Positions 46,020-58,799 of a stretch of DNA of 64,000 bases are shown here, one piece after another (position 1 is the first letter of the stretch; each line of letters starts with the position of its first letter). Below the pieces are notes generated by a model. It did no database searches. It had not been told where the DNA came from and saw only the letters and a list, made by a program, of their open reading frames with translations. Source of the stretch: Polyodon spathula (lineage: Eukaryota > Chordata > Actinopteri > Acipenseriformes > Polyodontidae); NCBI RefSeq assembly GCF_017654505.1, contig NC_054540.1:39320468-39384467 (forward strand), written 5' to 3'. The position numbers and the translations under genes are program-made.

Positions 46020-46450
46020 CTGTTTCGGACGGCTAGGATTCAGCCAGCGAGAAGTCCTACACCACGCCCAGCTCACCCCCTCTCTGCTTGCCTCTTCCTC
46101 CATGCTGGGAGGGACTGGCACCCCGGCAGGATCTTGCATTCTCTTAATTACTTCCTTGAATAGTTCTTCACCATTCTCAGCAGGCTTGGTCTCTTTGTGC
46201 GAGGTCGTGGTGTTGGTGGCTCTGCTCTGGTCTCCTGCCGCTGGGTCGTCTCCTCCTCGGTCTGCACGGGCTCTGGCTTCGGCTGCGGTACAGGAGCCAA
46301 CTCTTCCTCCCACTCATCCCCAACACCCCCTACTTCCTCCCTGCCAGCATCACCCTGCTCCTGCCCTGTCTCAGCTCTAGCCTTCCTGCTCGGGCAGGCT
46401 TTCCTCTGGTGTCCCTGCTCTCCACTGTTAAAACATTCCAGGCTATATTT
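46020..46450 (-). pseudogene. LINE ORF1 remnant with mutated zinc knuckle
   Basis: In minus-strand reading, CFNSGEQGHQRKACPSRKAR is a CCHC-type knuckle with Ser at the second Cys position. A Glu/Pro/Thr-rich tail follows. Upstream is a poly-A/T run of about 25 bases (46555-46582) that splits the ORF. Confidence 0.65.
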
Positions 46451-46554
46451 ATAACTTGGTTTGTATAATTTAATAACACAAACGCCTGCCTCCTAAACAA
46501 CAGACTTAACATTGTTATTTTTGCAGACCAGGGGGATTCCCTTAATTGGGGACA

Positions 46555-46585
<31 letters not shown>

Positions 46586-47034
46586 AACAGGGGCACATTA
46601 CGAATACCAGTATACCGGTACCGCAGTCACAAGGGGGGAAACCTGAACAAATTCACCTTTCACCATAAAACCATCCTCTACAAGCTTATTTACAAGCATC
46701 ACCTCCACTACAAATATTACCAGCAGTTAATTCTTGACACTGATCAAATTTTTTCAACCCCCATCACCTCTCTCTTAGTGCCAGCAGTCCTCCACTGAAA
46801 CTCCGAGGTCAGGCAGGCAACAGACCCCGTGTCAGCAGGTGAAAACCCCCGGCCCTCTGAAATGAGACCCCATAATGGGATCTTCAAACACACACCACTA
46901 ACTCACAAACAAACACAAAAAATGACAAATAACAACTAAACAAATAAACAAATAAATAAAGTATTTTGGGTTTTTTCAGTCCTATGGCACTGGTGTTCCA
47001 CCTCCCTGCAAGCTCCTCCCACAATCCCACAATC

Positions 47035-47038
<4 letters not shown>

Positions 47039-47073
<35 letters not shown>
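47039..47073. repeat. (AG)n microsatellite
   Basis: About 17 AG units. Confidence 0.95.
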
Positions 47074-47078
<5 letters not shown>

Positions 47079-47439
47079 GTTCACACCGGGAGGCCGGGAG
47101 ATTAGCGACCAAAATCATTTTCATATGGCCGGTAGCAGATATCCCCCACCGAGCGGGCATCATTCCCACATCTCGTTCTCACGCGGACCAAATGGATAAG
47201 CGCCACTTCTCAAACATTTGAATGTACGTAGGTGTTACAGTTTCTTCTCCAGGTCTGCTGAAATATGACATTATAATTCCTAATGTACATTTTTTTTTAA
47301 ATACTAATCATATTAAAAGACTGTTCAGAGATGTAAAAAGAGACAATGTCACGAACAGTTTATGTTCCAAAGGACATCACTCTATCGCCTAGGTATTAAT
47401 GGTTGAAAATCTGAGTTTAATATGGAAACAAAATTGAAA

Positions 47440-48270
47440 GCATAACTATAGCACACGATATTATGGGGCAGTTCAGCATGGAAAAGGAGGTCTTGGTCCT
47501 ACTACATGACACAAGGCAACCCCAGCTGAACGGAGGAAGCTGGTAGTGTGTGTAAAGGCCATTTCCCAGGCCAAGCAGGGAGAATGGATAAGATAGGAGA
47601 GTGTGGAACAACGCAAGATTGGTTGGCAAGGCCTATGGACAATGGAACAGATCAGATCAACATATGATGTTGTCCCATCACCACAGAACCTAAACCTCTG
47701 GGTGGGGGAGGATGCTCAACTAGCTGCTGAAGCGGAACAGCGAGGATGTCCGAGTTTACCCAGTGGAGGTGGGTTGTCGAGGATTTGTGGCACGCTCTAC
47801 ATTCGGGTTTCCCAGAGATGTCAGGTTCAGTGGCCAAGAGTTGCGTCATACAGTGAAGAACTTATCTGAAGCAGCAGAAAGGAGCAGCAACTGGTTGTGG
47901 TTGAGACAGAAAGATGCTGGATGGGGATCTCAAGCACAATAGAAAGAAAGCAACACTGATATATGGGTAAGTAAGCTGGGCTGAGCTCAGTGGAGGATGG
48001 AGGGGGGTGAAGCTGGGATGCCAGAATCACTGTTGATCCTTCTTGAGGTGTTGTGGGCTAGTCGACGAAACACAGAGGATGGAAGGTGCCCACTTGAAGA
48101 TCCCCAGAGCCAGCATCGCAGCTGTTGTGTGTGCTGATGCACTGGGGAGGCAAAATGAGCTGATCTCTGGAGCATTACACTTCAGCAATCAACACCAACT
48201 GAAGGATATCTACATCACCAGATGGAAAGCAACACAAATGGATGGAGATGCAGATGGATCACATTAGTTT
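47440..48270 (+). pseudogene. Non-LTR retrotransposon C-terminal remnant
   Basis: Plus-strand pieces of a C-terminal region seen in many fish and invertebrate repeat proteins: STYDVVPSPQNLNLWV (about 47658-47705), then VYPVEVGCRGFVARSTF (about 47753-47805), SGQELRHTVKNLSEAAERSS and NWLWLRQKDAGW. In such proteins a restriction-like endonuclease motif lies between the first two pieces; here that part is missing. The exact family is not assigned. Frameshifts and stops are present. Confidence 0.6.
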
Positions 48271-50288
<2,018 letters not shown>

Positions 50289-50311
50289 GGGGGGGGGGGT
50301 GGGTGGGGGGT

Positions 50312-50351
<40 letters not shown>

Positions 50352-50398
50352 CTGCTTGGGGGGGGGGGGGAGAGACGACACTGCTCCCCCCCCCCCCC
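50289..50398. repeat. Poly-G tract with flanking poly-C
   Basis: About 70 of the bases 50289-50350 are G with only a few T, then a second run of 13 G at 50359-50371 and a C-rich stretch at 50386-50401. It could fold into G-quadruplexes and is a likely place for length errors. Confidence 0.95.
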
Positions 50399-50776
50399 TC
50401 CCGGCCCAAAAAATTATCTGTTCATGTTTATCTGTTCACTCTATCTGTTGACCTCCACCAAACAGGGGCGTTTACCCACTTTTTTATTTACCACTACAGC
50501 ACAGAGTGTTCTGTATAAGAAGACAGAAAACTTCTGTATATATTATTGATTCTGACAAGAAAAGCCTTATACTTGTATTAATGTTTTTAAATATTTTTAT
50601 TCAATAAAAATGTCTCTCTCACCTTACTTGTTTTTGGCATTCACAAACCATATAGCGGAAAATTTGGGTGGATAATTTATTTTGGCTTTATTGGCGGTTT
50701 TGATTGGATCACCAATAATACTTACACCAATCAGAGGGTTGCATACAGTACTCGTAGCGATCCCATCCTCTGGCAG

Positions 50777-50995
50777 ACTGGTATGCAGAACAGGTTAAAG
50801 AAGCGCTGGACAACAAGAATAATGTCCTGGATGTCAAAGTGGAGATGAGAATGGCAGTGATGAAGTCAATTTGGTTGACAACATTAAAAGTAGACCGGAC
50901 ATTTCCATCAAAGGATTTAAAAAACCTGGAATTGATGAAACTCAGAGGCAGTGTAAACTGTGCCTGCTACTGTGGTAAGACTGTTCATTTTTGTA
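50777..50995 (+). pseudogene. Pogo/Tigger-like transposase C-terminal remnant
   Basis: The frame WYAEQVKEALDNKNNVLDVK followed after a shift by DNIKSRPDISIKGFKKPGID and ETQRQCKLC resembles the C-terminal tail seen in pogo/Tigger-type transposons and related fish repeat proteins. Only about 70 codons remain, with one frame change. Confidence 0.4.
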
Positions 50996-52176
50996 TTTCT
51001 TTTTGTTTGTTTTTTTGCAAGGGTTTAGTTAACAGCCAAAACTGTTTATGCCAAACTTGTTAGAAAGTCCGTAACAAATGGTTGATTGTTATTGTCAATA
51101 CAGTGTAGATATTACTAAAGACGGCCACTGTGCAGGTATCTCAAAGTCCACAAACAAAACTAAGTGTTAAAATAAATTAGTTCTGTATCGTATAAAACCT
51201 TAGATTACAAATGTAACCCTGGTTCCCTGAAAGAGAAGACGAACGACAATACTTTTGTGATATGCCTGCCACAGGTCAGGTATTTACTGAGCATTTTATG
51301 TCAGAGCTGCCAATAGGGCCCTCTGGGGAGTGACGTCCTCAGTCCCACCTACCGAGGGAATAAGTAGTCACTCCGCGGAGTAGCCCAGCTAGCACCGGTA
51401 CAAATATGTCAAAGAGGCTCCTCTAAAGAGGGCCCATGATGTAGCCACTCCTCTGGTAGAGTGTGTGGCCTGCGCTAGTATATGCAGCCAAAACTGTGTC
51501 CACTATCCAGTACAAGTGGAAAGCCGTAACCACCTTTGGGAGGAAAGCAGGGTTTATGCGTACTAGGGATGCACCCAATCCAAGTTTTTGGGATTCGGCC
51601 AAATGGCGAATACCGAATCCATCTCAAAAGATTTGGCCGAATGCCAAACTGAATACTGAATCCTACAAAAATTGTCAAGAAAACTGAAGGAAACTGTTGA
51701 ATGAAAAACAGACTGGCAGCTACTAACAAGGGACGTGCACAATCTATAATTTTGAGCCTTTTATTAATAATATTTTTTTATTAATGAATGGAAATATATC
51801 CCTGAATAAGATTTTAGTTTGAAACATACAACATTTAATGCTATCCCCCCTCCCCCCTCTTCCCTCACAACAGGAATGAAATAGGCTACAAAATAGTTTA
51901 AAAATTATTTAAATAAAACACAGCAGCAAAAGATTAACACTAGAAGCCCAGTGGCAGTCATTTTGGTGTTTTTTGGTTCTAAAATATAATTTTCTCCAGT
52001 TGTATAACACATATGAGGCTGTGCGTTCATATACCTTTCTGTCCTTATGTATTAAATATTCTCAACAAAGTATGAAATGCGGGAGTGTAGAAATAAAGGA
52101 AATAAATTGCATTATACCTAAAATCCCCGGGAGCAGTCACATTGATTGCCACACAGAAAACAATTGTATCGTGATT
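50996..52176. other. Upstream intron, hAT-type and other repeat pieces
   Basis: Bases 51210-51480 (ACCCTGGTTCCCTGAAAGAG and following) look like a fish interspersed repeat. Bases 51563-51665 start TAGGGATGCACCCAATCC, a hAT-type terminus, with the internal GGATTCGGCCAAATGGCGAA. No right end was found. No gene. Confidence 0.45.
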
Positions 52177-52572
52177 ATACAGTATATAAATGGGTCTATG
52201 TAGCACAAGTGATTTAAAATATTATATGTTGTATTTAGGCATGGGGATCACTTCACGTGCATTAAAGAATTTAATAGTATGTGACACGGGGTTGAACAAA
52301 TTAGTTCATGTGCTGGGATTCAAGTGAATAATTAATTAGTAAATAAATCCCGGCACAACAGTTTATATAGATGCACATTTTACTCACTCTGGGTTCAATG
52401 AGTGGAGAAAGGAGAAAATAAAAAGTAAGTAAGAAATAACAATTGCTACAGCATGCTGGAAGTACCAGCACGGTACTTGTTTAGTGTTCGTCCACTGTTT
52501 GTTTACTGTTTTGTTTGTCTATTTATTTTGGCCTAAAGTGCTGTGTGCTGTTCATAGCTAGCCTGTTCACAG
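52177..52572 (+). repeat. Family A LTR, internally deleted
   Basis: Contains the TATA-like TTTATATAGATGCAC (about 52362), TTTTGGCCTAAAGTGCTG and an abrupt jump to GCTAGCCTGTTCACA, the LTR end. The middle-to-end section is missing. Confidence 0.75.
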
Positions 52573-52610
52573 AACCACACATGATCAAATAAGCAATCCA
52601 ATCAAATCTA

Positions 52611-52834
52611 AGTTCAAGATTTTCTGTAGCCTGTGTAGTACTTATCATGGTAATATTTTTCTACATAATCCAGATTGTTTTGATATTTGTATTCACACAT
52701 CCTCATAAAATCAGCTGTGAATGAAACTGAAAACATGTCATAGTTCTCTCTCGGCAGTGTGTCAGGAGAAACACGGTTGTCTGAGAATTTCATTTGCATA
52801 AACAGATCAATGTTCACTCCTGCAAGACATGAAT
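52611..52834 (-). other. Unrecognised exon-like open frame
   Basis: Minus-strand frame that follows a good acceptor (CTATTCATGTCTTGCAG, ending near 52827) and reads GVNIDLFMQMKFSDNRVSPD, then TLPRENYDMFSVSFTADF, MRMCEYKYQNNLDYVEKYYH and DKYYTGYRKS to a stop at 52614-52616. The acidic and aromatic composition and even codon use look like real protein, unlike the surrounding repeats. It sits between two family A LTR pieces. I do not recognise it. It may be the last exon of a host gene, a captured host fragment or part of an unknown element. Confidence 0.35.
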
Positions 52835-53044
52835 AGCTGACATGGGAAGTGAAAACCAGCAGTGTTGTAACAATCAGGCTTGTGTTGAAAAAATGTCACC
52901 ACACAGTACAGCAACTGTAAAGTTTGTGTTTATTTGAAGCACTATCATTTTGTAACCATTTAAAAGGTAAACAAATACTTTTGCCATGTAAATAACATAA
53001 GAACATGTTTCCAATGAGATGGGTTGTGTGTTTGGTGAGAGGAG

Positions 53045-53343
53045 GTAAAACCTATTTAAAAGAAACAAAAATAATAACAACTGCTACAACGTGCTAGAGA
53101 ACCAGCAAGGTACCTGTTATGGTTTAGCGTTCATCCTAAACCCTGTTTGTAAGTGTCTATTCGTTTTGTTTGTCTCTATTTTGGCCTCAAGTGCTGTGTG
53201 CTGTTTTTTTGTTTAAATCTTTTATTTGTTTCATTCATTAAACATACTGAGTGCCGCAGCATCTCAGTTTCAACCCCAGTACTGCCTGTCTGCATGTGTG
53301 ATTCTTTCTGGCCTGACGCCACCCCTACAGCTAGCCTGTCACA
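53045..53343 (+). repeat. 5'-truncated family A LTR (5' LTR of next copy)
   Basis: The 3' part of the LTR: TTGTTTGTCTCTATTTTGGCC, CATTAAACATACTGAGTGCC and the end GCTAGCCTGTCACA at 53343, followed by a primer site. Confidence 0.8.
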
Positions 53344-53345
53344 CT

Positions 53346-53361
53346 TGGTGTCAGAACAGGG
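53346..53361 (+). promoter_or_regulatory. Primer binding site, tRNA-Leu type
   Basis: TGGTGTCAGAACAGGG, two bases after the LTR, close to TGGTGTCAGGAGTGGG expected for a tRNA-Leu primer. Confidence 0.6.
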
Positions 53362-53441
53362 TCAACAGCGCCTTTAAAATGCAGGCCAGAAATGGTACTG
53401 TGGGTGATTAAAAAACCACAGGGCTGTTTGTTTAAAAAAAA

Positions 53442-54880
53442 AATGGGGAAAAAGCAGCAACAGCAGAGCAAAGGGAGAAAGGAGGAAGCAGGGCTGTGGT
53501 ATTTCTCCTGTGGCACATCACCATGCACTGCTCCGTCCATGTGGAGGAGAGCACAGGCATCCACAGCCCAAGAGGGGGAAGACCAAGCATCCACAGCCCA
53601 GGTCTCCACTAGCGCAAGAGGGAGAATACCGGCTGGTTTTGCTTCCAACGCCGGGAGAGGAGCCATCGCTGCCACCTCCAGCGTCAGAGGGAGAGGAGCC
53701 AACGCTGTCTTCAGCACTAGGAGAGCCACACCAGTCCCCTGCAGGTTAGGGAGAGCCGCACCAGTCCCCTGCAACAGAGGGAGAGTCGCACCAATCCCCT
53801 GCAACAGAGTAAGAGCTGCACCAGTCCTATGCAACAGAGCGAGACTGCCCGCCGTTCCCACCTTCGCCGCCAGGAAACTACTTGCTGCTCTCGTCTCCAC
53901 CGGACAGGGGGAGATTACCTGCTGCTCCCACCTACGCTGCCAGGAGACTGCCCCCTGCGTCCACCTTCGTCACCAGGAGACTATACACTGCTTCCACCTC
54001 CATTGCTTCCACCACCAGGAGGAGAGCAGCAGGAGCTGCCTCTGCCTCCGCCAACTCCACCGGCAGGAGGGGAGCAGCGGGAGCTGCTTCTGCCTCCACA
54101 GGCAGAAGCAGAGCTACCTCTGCCTCCACAGACAGGGTAGACTACCTGCTGCTCCCACCTTCATCACCAGGAGTCTACATGCTGCTTCCACCTCCACCAC
54201 CAGGAGGAGAGCAGCAGGAGCTGCCTCTGCCAACTCCACCAGCAGGAGGGGAGCAGTGGGAGCTGTCTCTGCCTCCTCCATGTCCACTGGCAGGAGCAGA
54301 ACAGCAGGACCTGCCTCTGCCTCCACCGGCAGGAGCAGAGCTACCTCTGCCTCGACCGCCGGAAGGAGAGCATCAGTAGCTGACTTTCCCACCACCACAA
54401 GAGGGAGACTGCCTGCAGCTTCCCCCTCTAAGTCTAGAGAAAGGAGCAGGATGTGATGCTGGCAGTTCTCAGCCGCCAATGCATAGTCTGATGTGGAGAG
54501 CATGGCGGAAAACAGCCCAAAGATGGCCATCCCCGCCACAGCCATTGCCAGAGTGGCCAACTCTAGCACCACGACTGGTCCTAAATCCATTATCTCCCAA
54601 GGATGCCTGCCTTGCTCTGCTCAGGGATGCCACAGCCGCTCTGCTCAGTTACAACATTAGCTGGCGGGAACAGTAGCCCGTTTCCCTCTGGCGGTGGAAG
54701 TAGAGGAAGCACCTACTGCTCTACCTCTGGCAGTGGAGGCGTTGGAGGCAGAGGTAGCTCCTGCTGCTCTCCTTCTGGCAGTGGAGGCTGTGGAGGCAGA
54801 GGTAGCTCCTTCCTTTGGGGCACTGGATGCATTGGCTCTCCCCTCACGGGGCTGGACGATTGTGTTCCGCCCTTCTGAGC
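53442..54880 (+). pseudogene. Family A internal coding region, third copy
   Basis: Begins ATGGGGAAAAAGCAGCAAC (53442): MGKKQQQQSKGRKEEAGLW, then YFSCGTSPCTAPS, a knuckle region out of register. Repeats follow, with GEQQELPLPPPTPPAGGEQ-type units in one frame (about 53995-54370) and Ser/Ala-rich readings in others. Copies of GGAGAGCAGCAGGAGCTG and GAGGGAGAG are frequent. Several stops and frame changes show decay. There is no 3' LTR; the similarity ends near 54880. Confidence 0.6.
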
Positions 54881-55139
54881 TGATTTTACCAGTGCTTGCT
54901 AGTCTATTAACCATTGAAATTTTTTTGAAGCAAATTAACCCTCTGGTAGCCCCATGCACCACAGAGGTAACACAAAGGAAAACAAAGGATATAACTGCTT
55001 CTGCATCCAGCTCTCAAACAATATCACTGACATTTTCAGAGCTTTTTGAAATGTCATAATAATAAAATAATTACTTGGATCACATTATTGAGGAGTTTGG
55101 TGATAAAAAGAATGATCAAGAGAGGATTTATCAGTATGC

Positions 55140-55528
55140 ACATCTATAAAGAGATATGTAAAAAATACAGCAAACAAGGGATGGGGCTTGGCTGGAGATG
55201 CACTACTGATGTCGTTTTGCCATGTAATGCCTATTAAACCTGTTTTACTCTGAAAAAAAATAAATAAACAGCGCGTGTGAAAATAAATTGGACCTGATGC
55301 GCCTGACAAGCACTAAATAACCACAGCACTAACGGTAGCAGATGAGGTGTATAAAAAATACAACAAACCGGTGGTGGGGCTTGGCTGGAGATGCATTACT
55401 GAGTGTCCTTTTGTGATTTAAAACCTGTTTTACTCTGAAAAAAATTAAATAAACAACACATATAAAATAAACAGCATGTGTGAAAATAAATTGGACCTGA
55501 CATGCCTAATAGGCGCTGAATAAATAGA
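55140..55528 (+). repeat. Direct duplication of about 180 bp
   Basis: 55140-55310 and 55348-55528 share GGGGCTTGGCTGGAGATGCA, CCTGTTTTACTCTGAAAAAAA, GTGTGAAAATAAATTGGACC and GCCTGA or GCCTAA tails. The pair may be the 3' ends of two copies of a transposon or a local duplication. Confidence 0.75.
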
Positions 55529-57111
55529 CTGCAAATGGTTAAAGGAATTTCAATTTGACTTGATATTGTTAAAGTTTTCATACGTTTCAATACTGTCCTA
55601 CAATTGCATGATACTGTGATCATTCAACTGTGTTATGTTGTGAGCTTTTAAAATGAAGAAATAGAAAATGCTTATCGTAAAAGTTTACTGCTACCTTAAA
55701 ATTAAGGGCCAGGAAGAGGACAGCATCACAGCCCAGGCTGGTGGAAATCAAGAAGTAGACCCAGAGACCGAAGCTGCAAGTTTATTTGCTAGTGTGCCCT
55801 TTTAATAATAAATAATAAAACAACAAACAAAACCAAGGAACAACACAGGTACGGTGGCCAAAATAAACAGTTCAACAAAAACAATACAAACACTTTAAAT
55901 GCCCTCTGGTTTCAGGCAGAGCTGCCTTTTTCAATAAAACACCCCTAATAACCAACACACCAACACACAATTCTTCTCGTCTCATCTTCTCCACCATTAA
56001 CTCCAACACCAAAATTAACTCCAACACCAACATTAACTTCAACATTAACAGCCGTGATGTCCCTTTTTACACATGTGACCGGAGTCTCATTAATCATCAC
56101 TTATTCAATGTACGATTCCTGCCATATTTCAAACAATATAAAAGATCTGCAGCTCTGGCTGGATGGGAGGAGTGTGTACAGGCAGAACAAATTGTGAGCT
56201 TTGAAAACTATTTCTACAGGATATAACAATTGCTACTTATACTGGTTTTGCAACCAGCACACTACTTGTTACTATTTGCGTTCCATGTTATTTTGTCACA
56301 TGTGCCATTTATTTGGAGTGTTTTGTTTTGTGTTTAAATCTTTTTATTTGTAAATTAATCTTGAGATGTTTGCATTTTGATTTGAGAGAAATTAGAAGTA
56401 TTTGTTCTGGCAATGAGGGCACAACGATTAACCCACAACAATAGAGGCACTACACTGCAGGGTCGCACAATAGAAAAGGTAATGTTGTTATTATTATTAT
56501 CATTATTATTATTATTATTATGCCCCTCCATAGCATTCATGCTGCCACCAGTCATCGCAATCAGTAAATATAGGCTCTTACTATAAATTATAGATCAGTT
56601 ATATGTTTGCTCTTTTATTAGTCGACCCTCCCAACTTCAGGATTCTGTTTTGGGTTTAAATTTCTCGACTTACACTCAAGCAAATATGGTAGCTATAAAA
56701 AAAAAGAGAGACAGGTTTCAAAAGCAAACTTTTTAACAGGGTTTTCAATATATTTATCAACATATAGATATTTAAATGAAGCAAAAAATATGTTTGTTTA
56801 ACCGTTTACACTCAGCAATATAGTGCAACTGAGATATACTTAATCTGCTTTTTATCTACTGTTGTGTGTGTCTTTATGTAACAGCGTTACAAGCTAACTT
56901 CTATGTAGAAACTAAGCACATGCCAGTGACCCCACACTGCAAGCAAGGGTCTTAACTACTACGCAAATGCATTTGTGATTATAGAGCTTTTAACCTCATC
57001 TCATTCCACCAACAGGGGATAAAATCCATAACAGCAGGCACATCACACAACACTCCATTACATTCACAGCTGTGTGCGCAACCTGAAGTCATCTAAAACT
57101 GTTAGTATCCA
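55529..57111. other. Upstream intron with LTR scraps
   Basis: 55735-56060 (reverse) and 56100-56350 (forward) have LTR-like pieces (GGCCAAAATAAACAGTTCAAC; ACAATTGCTACTTATACTGG; ACTACTTGTTACTATTTGCG). A run of ATT units is at 56489-56522. A minus-strand tRNA-like head is at about 56885-56955. No gene. Confidence 0.45.
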
Positions 57112-57500
57112 TGAGACAGGATGGATGTGAGTGGAGATGTCAGACCAGATGCAGGAAGCAAAACAAATAGGCAGTACTGCAGTTTTGCTTCCTGCACTTG
57201 GTCGAACACCCACCCCAAGTGCAGAGAGCTGCAGGCTTTTACGCAGGTGACCATCTCCCGATTAGCAACAAATTAATCACCTAATTACTCTGGGAGATGG
57301 CCACCTTTGCACAGGTTTTTTTAAATTATTAATGTGGATGGGCTTCCCATCCACGATGCAACGTAAATACAAAAACAAAACATACGACTACGCCATCAAA
57401 ACAATAACATGGCTCTCGCTGTCATTTTTACATATAACAATAAAAAAAAAAAAAAAAAACATAAATACAAAATAACACAGGGGCGGAGGGGGAGACCCTG
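57112..57500 (-). repeat. Reverse LTR related to 38985-39556
   Basis: Reverse-strand match to the solo LTR at 39 kb: AGGATGGATGTGAGTGG, GGCAGTACTGCAG, GAGAGCTGCAGG, and GGGGCGGAGGGGGAGACCC. The middle part is different (CCATCTCCCGATTAGCAAC), so it is a separate subfamily. Confidence 0.7.
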
Positions 57501-58799
57501 TCCTAAAAATAAATACAAAATCAAAACAATACAATGTCGTGGCAGATGGCACCTCGCTCGTCTTCCACATATAAAAACATTTTATAGCAGGGCTTTGCCC
57601 TGCCCCCTTTTTAATAATGTGCAGGGCTACAATCCAAAATTCAACTTCTATTTTAAAATGGTACAAAGACTACACAATGTTGATCAGTTTTTAAAATGTA
57701 AAAAGTATACATGTGTTCTGTAAACAATACTGACACAATCAGGTTTATAAAATTGTCACCCTTTACTTCAAGTTAATGTCGTGCAGGGTTATTTAGTGCC
57801 AGAAAAGGACCTCAGTCATTAACAGTTAAATAATGGTACAATATAGCATTTCTTGTTTAATATAACAGGCTATATTTAGTCTCTGAGGCATGGTCAAGAC
57901 AAGAACTACTTTCCAAGCTGCAGTATTTTCAAAGACTCTGTTGTTGAGGATAATAAGAGACTCTGCATGTCAACAAACGCCTCAGTGTGGGTGGTCTGAC
58001 CAAATATTACTCTTTCGCTAGCCCACTGTAAGATGTCAGTTGGTTTACCAACCCTAGTGTCATCCATTTAATCTATAAATTAAGACACAGCTGGGGGGAG
58101 AGATGGAGTCCAGTGACTTGTTAAACTCTGTAATGCACAAAAACAGTGACACAATGTAAAGGATATGTATTCTTCTTATTGTATGTTGTGGTATATTGTC
58201 ACTGGCATCACATACTAATCTACAACAATTACTGGAATATGTTAGCCTTACCTAACACCTCAGGACTTCCTCCGATCCCATCACCAAGCAAATGTCTCTT
58301 TGCATCCAGGAGCTCTATACTGGATGGCAGCGGGCTACCAGATGACAATGCAAGCCTTGCAGGCTCCTCTTTGAGCTCACCGGTAGCCCTTCTGGTAGGG
58401 TCCACAAAAGTGGACAGTCCCAGATGATTTAGCTTCACTAACCCACAGGAGCACCAGAGCTAATGCAGTGCTCTGTGGAAGAAAGCAGCTTGGCACAGTC
58501 AGGACACGACCCTGAGCTCACCAGACTTTATGACTGACTCTGCACACCACATTGTTATGCCTTTATCAGTTGTCTCACTCGGAGCAATATTTATTATTTT
58601 TAGTTCTTCTATATGCTGTTATCCTGGTTAAAATATGGATAAATTATATAACCAGTTTCCCCAGAAGGAGACTTATGAAGGTATATAATAGCAAAGAATA
58701 AGCACCATTCCAGCATTGCATTGTAGAAGAGCAGCTTTCATCAGGTACAGTACATCAGCACTGAACCATAACAGTGCAAACTAGTTAAGTCGCCACATA
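57501..58799. other. Upstream intron; exon-like frame and repeat
   Basis: A minus-strand frame (58247-58438) ends at a GTAAGG donor-like site and reads STFVDPTRRATGELKEEPAR and SIELLDAKRHLLGDGIGGSP; it is not recognised. 58440-58560 resembles the SINE-like repeat at 24584-24725. No other content is recognised. Confidence 0.35.

Larger units (their letters stand above)
44540..46900 (-). mobile_element. L1-Tx1-type LINE, 3' half missing
   Basis: Minus-strand non-LTR element. From 5' to 3' (high to low coordinates) come the ORF1 N-terminal region (VEDGFMVKGEFVQVSPL, about 46640-46700), the ORF1 knuckle region (about 46360-46450), a Pro/Glu-rich ORF1 tail (46020-46360), the ORF2 endonuclease with VVLGGDFNC (about 45250) and the pre-RT segment (44562-44760). 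It stops before the catalytic reverse transcriptase. Frames are broken. Loss of the 3' half cannot come from normal 5' truncation and implies a later deletion. Confidence 0.7.
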
